64,000 bases of DNA from Scatomonas sp963930955 (GTDB lineage: Bacteria > Bacillota > Clostridia > Lachnospirales > Lachnospiraceae). The translations under genes were made by a program, and so were the position numbers. This document shows, in pieces, positions 50,925 through 58,517 of this stretch; position 1 is the first letter of the stretch; each line of letters begins with the position of its first letter. The notes beneath the pieces are model-generated. The model was not told the origin of the DNA, ran no database searches, and worked only from the letters and a program-made list of their open reading frames with translations. The stretch is taken from the NCBI GenBank assembly GCA_963930955.1, contig OZ006967.1:2356001-2420000 (forward strand), read 5' to 3'.

Positions 50925-51257
50925 TCACCGCCTCGCTTTCTCACACCGGAACTTCAGCGTTTTCTTCTTATAGTTCATGTGGTCCACAGCCGCGATGTTG
51001 TAAATCTCCCCGCCGAACAGGATACGGAACCCATCCGCTGTCACCTCCGCCGCCCGTTTACAGAAACGGACGGTAAAAGCAATGTCGGATTCCGCCACCG
51101 TCAATCCGGCCGCTGCCTTTTCCTGCCCGCCCTCCCCGCTGACCGTGGCATGGCAGGTATAATAATCCTCCCAGACATTCTTCCGGTTCCCAATAGAATC
51201 CGACACCACAGAATTCTTCTGGAAGGTCACTTTTACATTCAGAAGAGCGATCTCCAT
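50925..51257 (-). CDS. Phage head closure protein
   Basis: 110 residues (KNSVVSDSIGNRKNVWEDYY, YNIAAVDHMNYKKKTLKFRC). Matches the SPP1 gp16-like/HK97 head closure family that plugs the connector. Overlaps its upstream gene by 1 bp (TGATG). Confidence 0.83.
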   Translation of the reverse strand: MEIALLNVKVTFQKNSVVSDSIGNRKNVWEDYYTCHATVSGEGGQEKAAAGLTVAESDIAFTVRFCKRAAEVTADGFRILFGGEIYNIAAVDHMNYKKKTLKFRCEKARR

Positions 51258-51529
51258 CAGAACGCCTCCTTCCGGCTGCCGAAGAGTAGGGCACGGAGCG
51301 TCAGGTTCAGGGCATGGTGGTCGGCTTCCTCCCGGTGTTCATACAAATATGCCGCGGTGAACATCACAGCTGTCTTCCCATTCTGGACCGATGCCAGTTC
51401 TTCCTCACTGTCCGTACGCAGGATATCCATGCACTGCCGTTCTGCCGAAGCTATGATAGTTTCAATTAAAGCGTCATCGTCATCATCATCCACCCGGAGA
51501 TAGTTTTTCATTTCCTGCAGTGTCACCAT
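51257..51529 (-). CDS. Phage head-tail connector protein
   Basis: 90 residues from ATG 51529, 8 nt after GGAGG. Begins VTLQEMKNYLRVDDDDDDAL, the usual gp6/YqbG-like connector (QLRG family) start; helical; binds the portal ring. Lies just downstream of the capsid gene. Confidence 0.83.
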   Translation of the reverse strand: MVTLQEMKNYLRVDDDDDDALIETIIASAERQCMDILRTDSEEELASVQNGKTAVMFTAAYLYEHREEADHHALNLTLRALLFGSRKEAF

Positions 51530-51597
51530 AACCTTCACCTCCCGTCAGGCAGAGGGGCGTGAAGCAGTCACACCCCTCTGAGGCTGTCCGCAGGCCA

Positions 51598-52644
51598 TCA
51601 GCTGGAAGATCCTGATTTCTGCGCCAGCACCTTCACCGCCTCGGACAGCACCAGCTTCCCGTCCACCCTCTGGGAACCAAGGAAGCCCACCTGGCCGTTG
51701 GCGGCATACAGTTCGTTCAGCCGCTTGAAGGAACGTCCCTGCCGGTCCGCGATCCAGTAATAGCTGAAATCACCGAAGGCAATGGTCTTCGCCCCCGCCG
51801 CGATCACCGGCATATAGGCGGAGGTCTTCACCGGCCTGCCAAGCAGGGTATCCGGCGTACCAGCCGTCAAAGATGGCTGCCACAAGTACTGTCCCGTGGA
51901 ATCCTTCAGTTTCCGCACCGCCTTGATGGTGGAATCGTTCAGCACCCATACCGCCTTTTTCCGGTAGGGGGATTTCAGGGAATAAAACAGGTCCATCAGT
52001 TCATCCGCCGTAATAGCCGTAGAGGACGCCGCCGTCACCCCGGTCTCCGCCCCGCCGGTGGCTGCCAGCACACCCAAAGGCTTCCCGGAGCCGTCCCCGG
52101 TAAAGAAGGCCTCTTCCTCCTTCGCCCCGATCCGGCGGGCAAATTCCTTCGCGATATAGGATTCCAGGTCAAAGACGCTGTCATTGAGAAGTTCCTCGGA
52201 TACCTTGATCATGGTACCTACCTTATAAGCCCCGATGGATACCTGCCCGAAGGAATCATCGCTCTCCGTGTACGCCCCTTCCTCATCGATCCAGGAGGCC
52301 GTCCCTTTTGTCGCCACCACCGGGATCTTCCGGTCGCCGCTGGAAGTACGGATCACATTTGCCAGCTGGCGGAACACGTTTTCCTCTTCCAGGGCTTCCA
52401 CCAGGGTACGCTCATACTCATCCGGCATCAGGTACCCGCCCTCGGAATCCGTCCCTTCCTCCAAAGCGTTGACCACGCCGGGAAGCGGCACCTTGGAGCG
52501 CATGGCGTTCCAGAAGTTTGTCCTGTATTCCTCCGAAGCGCGGCCGGTCTTTTCCTTCCCCGCGCCGCCGGATGCCGGACGCCCGGTCAGGGGCGTATTC
52601 ACCGGCTGGGACAGTTCCCTCTCAAAGCCTTCGCTGCCTCCCAC
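51598..52644 (-). CDS. HK97-type major capsid protein, scaffold region lost
   Basis: 348 residues in this frame. Capsid core is intact: ALEEGTDSEGGYLMPDEYER, VIRTSSGDRKIPVV, AFFTGDGSGKPLGVL, FGDFSYYWIADRQGRSFKRL. The expected N-terminal scaffold (delta) domain is absent. A good start with GAGGAGG exists at 52682 (MTILELREKRAKAWEAAKAL) but runs out of frame into CPSR and stops. So a deletion of roughly 40-60 codons plus a shift separated the start from the core. The only in-frame start is a poor GTG at 52644. Confidence 0.8.
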   Translation of the reverse strand: MGGSEGFERELSQPVNTPLTGRPASGGAGKEKTGRASEEYRTNFWNAMRSKVPLPGVVNALEEGTDSEGGYLMPDEYERTLVEALEEENVFRQLANVIRTSSGDRKIPVVATKGTASWIDEEGAYTESDDSFGQVSIGAYKVGTMIKVSEELLNDSVFDLESYIAKEFARRIGAKEEEAFFTGDGSGKPLGVLAATGGAETGVTAASSTAITADELMDLFYSLKSPYRKKAVWVLNDSTIKAVRKLKDSTGQYLWQPSLTAGTPDTLLGRPVKTSAYMPVIAAGAKTIAFGDFSYYWIADRQGRSFKRLNELYAANGQVGFLGSQRVDGKLVLSEAVKVLAQKSGSSS

Positions 52645-52696
52645 GCCTTCGCCCTCTTTTCTCTCAGTTCTAAAATCGTCATCGTCATATCCTCCT

Positions 52697-53437
52697 CTAA
52701 TTCTTCAATAAATTCAGCCGCTCGTAGAGACTGTCTACGCTGCGGCCCATCGGTTCGGTTTTCGGTTTTGTCCTGCACTTTGCCGCGATCTTATCCATTA
52801 AGGAATTGACCGCGGCTGCTTCGGAATAAAGCATGGATACCGCGGGCGGTTCCATGTCATCCGGAACTTCAGAACGTTTCAGGATCCCATCGGCAAAGCC
52901 CAGTTCCACTGCTTTCCCGGCGTCCATCCAGGTCTCCGCGTCCATCATGTGGGACAGCTTCGTCCGGGACAGGCCGGTCTTGATCTCATAGGCGTTGATG
53001 ATGGAATCCTTCACGCTTTCCAGCATCTCAATGGCCTTCTGCATCTCCCCGGAATCTCCCCAGGCGATGGTCGCCGGGTTATGGATCATCAGCATCCCTA
53101 CCGGCGAAATCCATACCTTTGTGCCCGCCATGGCGATCACGCTTGCGGCAGATGCCGCGATCCCATCGATCTTTACCGTGACATTCCCCTTATAATCCAT
53201 CAGCATGTTGTAAATCTGGGCCGCGGCCACGCAGTCCCCTCCGGGGCTGTTGATCCATACCGTGATATCGCCGCTCCCCGCCATCAGCTCCTCCTTAAAA
53301 AGAGCCGGCGTGACTTCATCGTCATACCAGCTCTCTTCCGCGATGGTTCCGTTCAGGAACAGCACCCTCTCAATCCTCTCCTCACCGGAATCCTGATCCC
53401 GGATCTTCCTGCTTTTCCAGTTCCAAAACTTCTTCAT
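52697..53437 (-). CDS. Prophage head maturation protease, ClpP-related
   Basis: 246 residues. ClpP/SppA-like fold: catalytic Ser in DGIAASAASVIAMAG, His in MLMIHNPATI, and NSPGGDCVAAAQIYN (oxyanion region). It cleaves the capsid scaffold during head maturation. With the scaffold missing in the capsid gene it has lost its substrate. Overlaps the portal stop by 1 bp. Confidence 0.87.
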   Translation of the reverse strand: MKKFWNWKSRKIRDQDSGEERIERVLFLNGTIAEESWYDDEVTPALFKEELMAGSGDITVWINSPGGDCVAAAQIYNMLMDYKGNVTVKIDGIAASAASVIAMAGTKVWISPVGMLMIHNPATIAWGDSGEMQKAIEMLESVKDSIINAYEIKTGLSRTKLSHMMDAETWMDAGKAVELGFADGILKRSEVPDDMEPPAVSMLYSEAAAVNSLMDKIAAKCRTKPKTEPMGRSVDSLYERLNLLKN

Positions 53438-54723
53438 CAGATCTCTACTCCTTTCCCCGCAAAATCATCTGCCCCTGCAGGCATCCCCTGCTGGCCTGTT
53501 CCAAACAGCCCGGCATCCGCAAGCTTCGTCATGTTCCCGTTGATCAGGTACAGATCCCCGCCCTGCTCCGCCGGGATCCGGTCCAGGTTTTCCAGTTCCC
53601 GGATATCGTTGGCGCTCATCCAGCCGTTCTGCCTTGCCGTGGCATATCCGTTCATCCGGCTCTGGTAGTCCCCTCTGAGCAGTCCGTCCACATTGAACTT
53701 GATGAAATACTTTGATTTCTCTTCCCTGGACAGCAGCGAGCGCACCATGGACTGCTCCCACCGGGACACCCAGGGATCCAGGGTATATTTCACAAATTCC
53801 AGGGATTGCTGCTCGATGTTGTTGAAGGACGATTTTTCCAGATCCCCAATCATATGGGGCGGCACCCGGAAGATCCGGGCAATCTCATCCAGCTGGAACT
53901 TCCTGGTTTCCAGGAACTGCGCCTGCTCCGGCGAGATGGAAATGGGCGTGTACTTCATCCCTTCCTCCAGCACCGCCACCTTATTGGCGTTCCCGGATCC
54001 GCCAAATGTCCTCTGCCAGCTTTCCCGCACCCGGCTGGGATCTTTAATCGTCCCCGGATGTTCCAGCACCCCGGAAGGCGCCGCGCCGTTGGCGAAAAAC
54101 TTCGCCCCGTATTCCTCGCAGGCCATGGCCATGCCGATGGCGTTCTTCGCCATAGCGATAGGCGAATAGCCCACCAGCCCGTCAAATCCCAGACCAGGGA
54201 TATGCAGCACTTCACAAGGGGACAGCCGGACAATGGATCCCTTCATGGTAGGCGCGTCATCGGAATGCAGGGTGTACTCGTAGTACAGCTGCCCCTTGTC
54301 ATCCCGATCCACATACATCCGGTCCGCCATCAGGGGATATAAGGCCACCACCTCTCCCCGCCCATTCCGGATGATCTGGGCGTAGGCATTGCCCCACAGA
54401 AGCAGGTGCGTCATCAGCGTCTCCCGGAAAACAAAGGATGTCATCTCCGGGTTCGGCTCGTCATGGAGCAAAAAATAAAGCGGATGTTCCACCGCTTTCT
54501 CTTTCCTGCCATCATCGGTATATCTATAGAATTGTAATGGCAGGCTGGCCACCGCCTCCGACAAAATCCTCACGCAGGAGTACACTGCCGTCATCTGCAT
54601 GGCCGTCCGTTCATTCACCCGCTTCCCGGATGTGCTCCCTCCCATAAAGAAGGTATAGCCGCTGCCGGACGTCCGGTCAGACGGCTTGTCACGAGAACGG
54701 AATAAACTGCTGAAAAATCCCAT
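53437..54723 (-). CDS. Phage portal protein, HK97 family
   Basis: 428 residues from ATG 54723 (MGFFSSLFRSRDK). Characteristic segments: AVYSCVRILSEAVASLPLQF, LLHDEPNPEMTSFVFRETLM, LHIPGLGFDGLVGYSPIAMA and FKVPPHM-like FRVPPHMIGDLEKSSFNNIE. It forms the ring for DNA packaging. No terminase gene lies upstream, where it should be, so packaging genes have been lost. Confidence 0.9.
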   Translation of the reverse strand: MGFFSSLFRSRDKPSDRTSGSGYTFFMGGSTSGKRVNERTAMQMTAVYSCVRILSEAVASLPLQFYRYTDDGRKEKAVEHPLYFLLHDEPNPEMTSFVFRETLMTHLLLWGNAYAQIIRNGRGEVVALYPLMADRMYVDRDDKGQLYYEYTLHSDDAPTMKGSIVRLSPCEVLHIPGLGFDGLVGYSPIAMAKNAIGMAMACEEYGAKFFANGAAPSGVLEHPGTIKDPSRVRESWQRTFGGSGNANKVAVLEEGMKYTPISISPEQAQFLETRKFQLDEIARIFRVPPHMIGDLEKSSFNNIEQQSLEFVKYTLDPWVSRWEQSMVRSLLSREEKSKYFIKFNVDGLLRGDYQSRMNGYATARQNGWMSANDIRELENLDRIPAEQGGDLYLINGNMTKLADAGLFGTGQQGMPAGADDFAGKGVEI

Positions 54724-54755
54724 AACCGTCATCATCCTTTCTGAAAAATGGCAAA

Positions 54756-54790
54756 AGAAAAGCACCTGTCGCCATGACAGATGCTCTGTA
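54756..54790 (-). terminator. Terminator hairpin upstream of portal (type C)
   Basis: On the minus strand AGCATCTGTC pairs with GACAGGTGCT, followed by TTTTCTTTT. It lies between the HxlR stop and the portal start and belongs to the same family as hairpins A and B. Confidence 0.7.
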
Positions 54791-54797
54791 AATAAAG

Positions 54798-55130
54798 TCA
54801 AATCCGGTTTTCTTCACCCCAAATGCAGAGCTGGTCAAGAATGTTCATCAAGGACCTGCCCCGCTCACTGAGCATATATTCTACCTTTGGAGGGATCTGC
54901 GGATATTCTTTCCGAATAATAAGCTGATCCGCTTCCAGTTCCTTCAGATTGCTGCTCAATGTCTTATCCGATATCTTCTTCAGATAACGCTTCAGTTCAT
55001 TAAAACGGACTGTCTGGTATTCCATAAGGCAATACATGATTACCATTTTGTGTTTACCGGAAATCAAGGACATTGTGTAACTAAACCCCGTATCTTCAAA
55101 ATTAGCTGTTTCAATATATTTTTTTATCAT
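54798..55130 (-). CDS. HxlR-family transcriptional regulator
   Basis: 110 residues. HxlR winged helix: LISGKHKMVIMYCLMEYQTV, RFNELKRYLKKISDKTLSSN, LKELEADQLIIRKEYPQIPP, VEYMLSERGRSL. Divergent from the flavin reductase gene 127 bp away, which it probably regulates; HxlR proteins often sense aldehydes, quinones or redox stress. Adjacent to the truncated prophage edge. Confidence 0.87.
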   Translation of the reverse strand: MIKKYIETANFEDTGFSYTMSLISGKHKMVIMYCLMEYQTVRFNELKRYLKKISDKTLSSNLKELEADQLIIRKEYPQIPPKVEYMLSERGRSLMNILDQLCIWGEENRI

Positions 55131-55257
55131 TTTACGCTTTCCTTTATGATAGTACCTTTCATATAAGCCAGTACTTGTTTTTTATTCAGTGATTGCTATA
55201 ATTGTAAGCAAGGACATGAAAAATGTCAATCCCAACAGAAAAGCGAGGTTTATTTTT

Positions 55258-55824
55258 ATGAGGAGACAGCTTAATATCACAGAAGGTATTTTCCCAATGC
55301 CAGTCCTGATGGTTGCAACTTATAATGAAGACGGCAGTGTAAATGTCATGAATGCCGCCTGGGGAACCATGCAGGAACGGGACACGGTAGCATTGAACCT
55401 TACCGAATCCCATAAAACGGTAAAAAACATCAAAGCCAGAGGCGCATTTACGGTCAGTATCGCGGATGCTGCCCATGTCGTGGAAGCGGATTATTTCGGC
55501 GTGGAATCCGGAAACCATACCGCTGACAAATTTAAAAACAGCGGACTGACAGCTTCCAGATCCGAAGCCGTAGACGCTCCTGTCATCAATGAATTCCCTC
55601 TGTGTCTGGAATGCCGTTTTATCGAATATCAAAACAACGACTTCGGATGCGGTGTAATTGGAAAAGTTGTCAGGGTAACTGCTGATGAAAGCGTCATGGA
55701 AGGTGATAAGCTGAATATGTCATTGGTCAACGCAATCGCATTTGATCCCTATACACATGGCTACTATAAAGTCACTGACAGAATAGGGGAAGCCTTCAAG
55801 GATGGTTTGAAGCTGAAAAAATAA
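55258..55824 (+). CDS. Flavin reductase family protein (paralogue)
   Basis: 188 residues from ATG 55258 (MRRQLNITEGIFPMPVLMV). FMN-binding split barrel: MNAAWGTMQERDTVALNLTE, FTVSIADAAHVVEADYFGVE. Clearly paralogous to the protein at 12226-12783. Divergent from HxlR. Downstream hairpin at 55882-55919 ends the transcript. Confidence 0.85.
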   Translation: MRRQLNITEGIFPMPVLMVATYNEDGSVNVMNAAWGTMQERDTVALNLTESHKTVKNIKARGAFTVSIADAAHVVEADYFGVESGNHTADKFKNSGLTASRSEAVDAPVINEFPLCLECRFIEYQNNDFGCGVIGKVVRVTADESVMEGDKLNMSLVNAIAFDPYTHGYYKVTDRIGEAFKDGLKLKK

Positions 55825-55881
55825 CACGGTATATCTGCAAAGAGTCTTGCCCTTTTTTTCACTGTGACACAACTAAAGTCA

Positions 55882-55919
55882 GCAAAGCCCATCGATTGTC
55901 GATGACCGATGGGCTTTGC
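55882..55919. terminator. Terminator hairpin
   Basis: A 13-bp perfect stem GCAAAGCCCATCG / CGATGGGCTTTGC with a 12-base loop and T-rich sequence after it on the plus strand. Lies between the flavin reductase and the convergent methyltransferase gene; can serve both. Confidence 0.7.
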
Positions 55920-55963
55920 GAAACAGATTTTCTTTTTATCAATCAATTCTTCAAAATAACCGT

Positions 55964-57130
55964 TTATATTATTTTCCTCCCCACCTTCACCACACACTCA
56001 CAGCTCTCGGTCCATGGAAACATATCCACCACCCAGGCGCCTTCCGCCTGGTACCCTTTTTTCTTCAGATATTTCAGGTCTCTGGCCAATGTTTCCGGGT
56101 TGCAGGACACGTACACCACCCGCTCCACTCCCATCCGGGCCACGGCATTCAGGAATTTTTCCGTGCTGCCCGCCCGGGGCGGATCCAGAAAGACCACATC
56201 CACGGTTTCGCCCCGGGCCGCCAGGTCGTCCAGAAAGTCTCCCGCGTCCCCGGCAAAGAAGCGGATGTTCTTCACCCCGTTGGCCTTGGCATTGCTGATG
56301 GCGTCCCGGACTGCCGCCCGGTTCAGTTCCACGCCCATTACTTCTCCCGCCTGGTCCGCGGCGGTCATGCCGATGGTGCCGATACCGCAGTAGGCGTCCA
56401 GCACCCGCTCTCTGCCGGTGAGGCCTGCCAGTTCAATGGCTTTCCGGTACAGGACCTCCGTCTGCACCGGGTTCACCTGGTAGAAGGAGCCGGGGGAGAT
56501 CCGATACGTTTTGCCGCAGAGAATATCTTCAATGTAGCCCTTGCCGTAGAGGGTGATGTTCCGCTCGCCCAGCACCATGCTGGTCTTTTTGTCGTTGACA
56601 TTCAGCACCACGGTGGTGATCTCCGGGTGCAGCTTCCGCAGGGCTTTGACAAAGTTGTTTTTGGAAGGCAGGATGGGGCTTGCCAGTACCAGCGCCACCA
56701 GCACCTGTCCGGTGGCGAAGCCCCGGCGGATCAGCACATGGCGCAGCAGTCCGTAGCCGCTGTCCTCATTGTAGATCTTGATCTTAAAGGAGACCAGCAG
56801 TCCCCGAATGTCCCGGATGATGGCGTCCGCCGTCTGATCTTCGATCAGGCAGCTGTCCACCGGCACGATTTTGTGGGTGCCCTCCTGGTAAATGCCGGAG
56901 ACGATCCGGCCGTCCCGCAGGCGGCCGAAGGCCGCATGGACCTTGTTCCGGTAGTGGTAAGGGTCCTCCATGCCCGCAGCGGCCCTCACGGGACAGATGT
57001 CCCGGAGAAGCCGCCTGACCTGTTCTTTCTTTTTCTGTAATTGTTCTTCGTAGGGGATCCCCTGGTAGGCGCAGCCTCCGCACTTTCCGGCAGCGGGGCA
57101 GGCCGGGATCTTTTCCTTTGTATTGGTCAT
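55964..57130 (-). CDS. rlmD: 23S rRNA (uracil-C5)-methyltransferase, RlmD/RumA family
   Basis: 388 residues. 4Fe-4S Cys cluster at the start (CPAAGKCGGCAYQGIPYEEQ). SAM-binding DAYCGIGTIGMTAADQAGEV, then DPPRAGS and catalytic-Cys motif VYVSCNPETLARDL. It makes m5U in 23S rRNA (or tRNA-like targets). Shorter than E. coli RlmD because the N-terminal TRAM domain is absent, as in many Clostridia. Its start abuts the permease stop. Confidence 0.85.
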   Translation of the reverse strand: MTNTKEKIPACPAAGKCGGCAYQGIPYEEQLQKKKEQVRRLLRDICPVRAAAGMEDPYHYRNKVHAAFGRLRDGRIVSGIYQEGTHKIVPVDSCLIEDQTADAIIRDIRGLLVSFKIKIYNEDSGYGLLRHVLIRRGFATGQVLVALVLASPILPSKNNFVKALRKLHPEITTVVLNVNDKKTSMVLGERNITLYGKGYIEDILCGKTYRISPGSFYQVNPVQTEVLYRKAIELAGLTGRERVLDAYCGIGTIGMTAADQAGEVMGVELNRAAVRDAISNAKANGVKNIRFFAGDAGDFLDDLAARGETVDVVFLDPPRAGSTEKFLNAVARMGVERVVYVSCNPETLARDLKYLKKKGYQAEGAWVVDMFPWTESCECVVKVGRKII

Positions 57131-57999
57131 CAGAATGTTACTCCCATTCCTTCCATCAGAAGGCCCCAGAATACGCCGGCAGCGTAGAGGACTCCTGTGA
57201 TCTTCAGGTTTTCTTTCAGGTTCCGGTTGGTGCGGAACAGTACCAGCAGGCCCACGCCGCTGCTGACCAGCAGCCCGGCCATCATCTGGCCGGCTCCCAG
57301 GATTCCTGCCAGGTACAGCTGGGTCACCACCACCGAGGAGGCGCAGTTGGGGATCAGCCCCACCAGGGCCGCCAGGAAGACGCCCAGCACCGGCTTGCCG
57401 GTCAGGAAGCCGGAAAGGGCTTCCTCGCCCAACAGGTGGATGGCCAGTTCAATGGCCAGGGAGATCACCAGCAGAAAAAGGGCGATCTGCAGGGTGTGCC
57501 GCAGGGCGGATTTGAAGATGCTGCCCTCCTCGCAGTGGCAGTGATCCTGCTCACAGAGGTCGTGGATGTCCTTGTGGACCTCTTTTTTCCGGAATCTGCG
57601 GATCAGAAGATCCAGCAGAAGGCCGGTGACGGCTCCCAGGGCCGCCTTGGTTCCCAGGATCTTCAGAATGGTTCCCAGGTTCACTGCCTCGGAGATAAAA
57701 ATGGGCAGCATTTCGTCCGAAGTGGACAGAAAGACTGCCATCAGGGTGCCGGCGGTGATCAGACCTCCGGAGTACAGGCTGGAGGCCGCGGCGGAAAATC
57801 CGCACTGGGGCACCGCCCCCAGGGCGGCTCCTGCCAGGGGACCTAAGCGTCCCGTCCGGCGGACGGCCTGAGCGGAGCGCTCTCCCGCCCGCTGTTCCAG
57901 GTATTCCATCACCAGATACGTTAAAAACAGAAAGGGCAGCAGCCTGGCCGTATCCTCCAGGGCGTGCAGCAGACAATCGGTAAACAGCATGTGGGTCAT
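57130..57999 (-). CDS. Putative metal permease (manganese/arsenic-efflux type)
   Basis: 289 residues, 8-9 hydrophobic helices in two halves. Conserved ALGAVPQCGFSAAASSLYSG and ALVGLIPNCASSVVVTQLYL form a pseudo-symmetric pair with membrane Pro-Cys/Asn motifs. A His/Cys-rich loop CEQDHCHCEEG lies in the middle. Such proteins are annotated as putative Mn transporter or arsenic efflux protein; the substrate is not proven. Overlaps the MarR stop by 4 bp. Confidence 0.75.
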   Translation of the reverse strand: MTHMLFTDCLLHALEDTARLLPFLFLTYLVMEYLEQRAGERSAQAVRRTGRLGPLAGAALGAVPQCGFSAAASSLYSGGLITAGTLMAVFLSTSDEMLPIFISEAVNLGTILKILGTKAALGAVTGLLLDLLIRRFRKKEVHKDIHDLCEQDHCHCEEGSIFKSALRHTLQIALFLLVISLAIELAIHLLGEEALSGFLTGKPVLGVFLAALVGLIPNCASSVVVTQLYLAGILGAGQMMAGLLVSSGVGLLVLFRTNRNLKENLKITGVLYAAGVFWGLLMEGMGVTF

Positions 58000-58451
58000 C
58001 CTTTCTTGTTGGTTTCTTTTCCGTAGGAACGGAAGAAGGTGGTAAGATTTTCCAGGGCCTGGGCCAGGACCTTCACCTGATCCTCGCTTAAGTGAGCCAG
58101 GACTGCCTCTGTCATCCGGTCGTGAAACTGCCGGTGGTAGTCAAAGGCCTTCCGTCCCTTGGAGGTCAGCTGGATGTTCACCACCCGGCGGTCCGACTCG
58201 CTCCGGTTCCGCTCCGCGTAATGCTTTTTCACCAGGCTGTTCATGGCCGTGGACAGGGAGCCCATGGTGATGTTCAGCTTTCTGGCGATGGCGGACATGT
58301 TGTTGCCCTCCAGTCCCACCGCCTCGATGACATGCATGTCGTTGTTGGTGATGTCTTGAAATTCTTCTGTGATAATGGCGCGTTCTTCCAGTTCCCAGAT
58401 CTCATTGAAGAGATACACCAGCACGCCGTTGATGGTTTCCCGTGCGCTCAA
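57996..58451 (-). CDS. MarR-family transcriptional regulator
   Basis: 151 residues. Winged helix: DMHVIEAVGLEGNNMSAIAR, KLNITMGSLSTAMNSLVKKH, wing RSESDRRVVNIQLTSKGRKA. It is coupled to the metal permease, yet also follows the accDA gene by 66 bp, so either the permease or the fatty acid genes (as FabT does) may be its target. Confidence 0.85.
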   Translation of the reverse strand: MSARETINGVLVYLFNEIWELEERAIITEEFQDITNNDMHVIEAVGLEGNNMSAIARKLNITMGSLSTAMNSLVKKHYAERNRSESDRRVVNIQLTSKGRKAFDYHRQFHDRMTEAVLAHLSEDQVKVLAQALENLTTFFRSYGKETNKKG

Positions 58452-58517
58452 TCTCTTTCTCCCGCTTTCCGCTTTTCCCGCCGTCCCCTCCGGTCCTTTC
58501 CGGAGGGAACGGATTTC

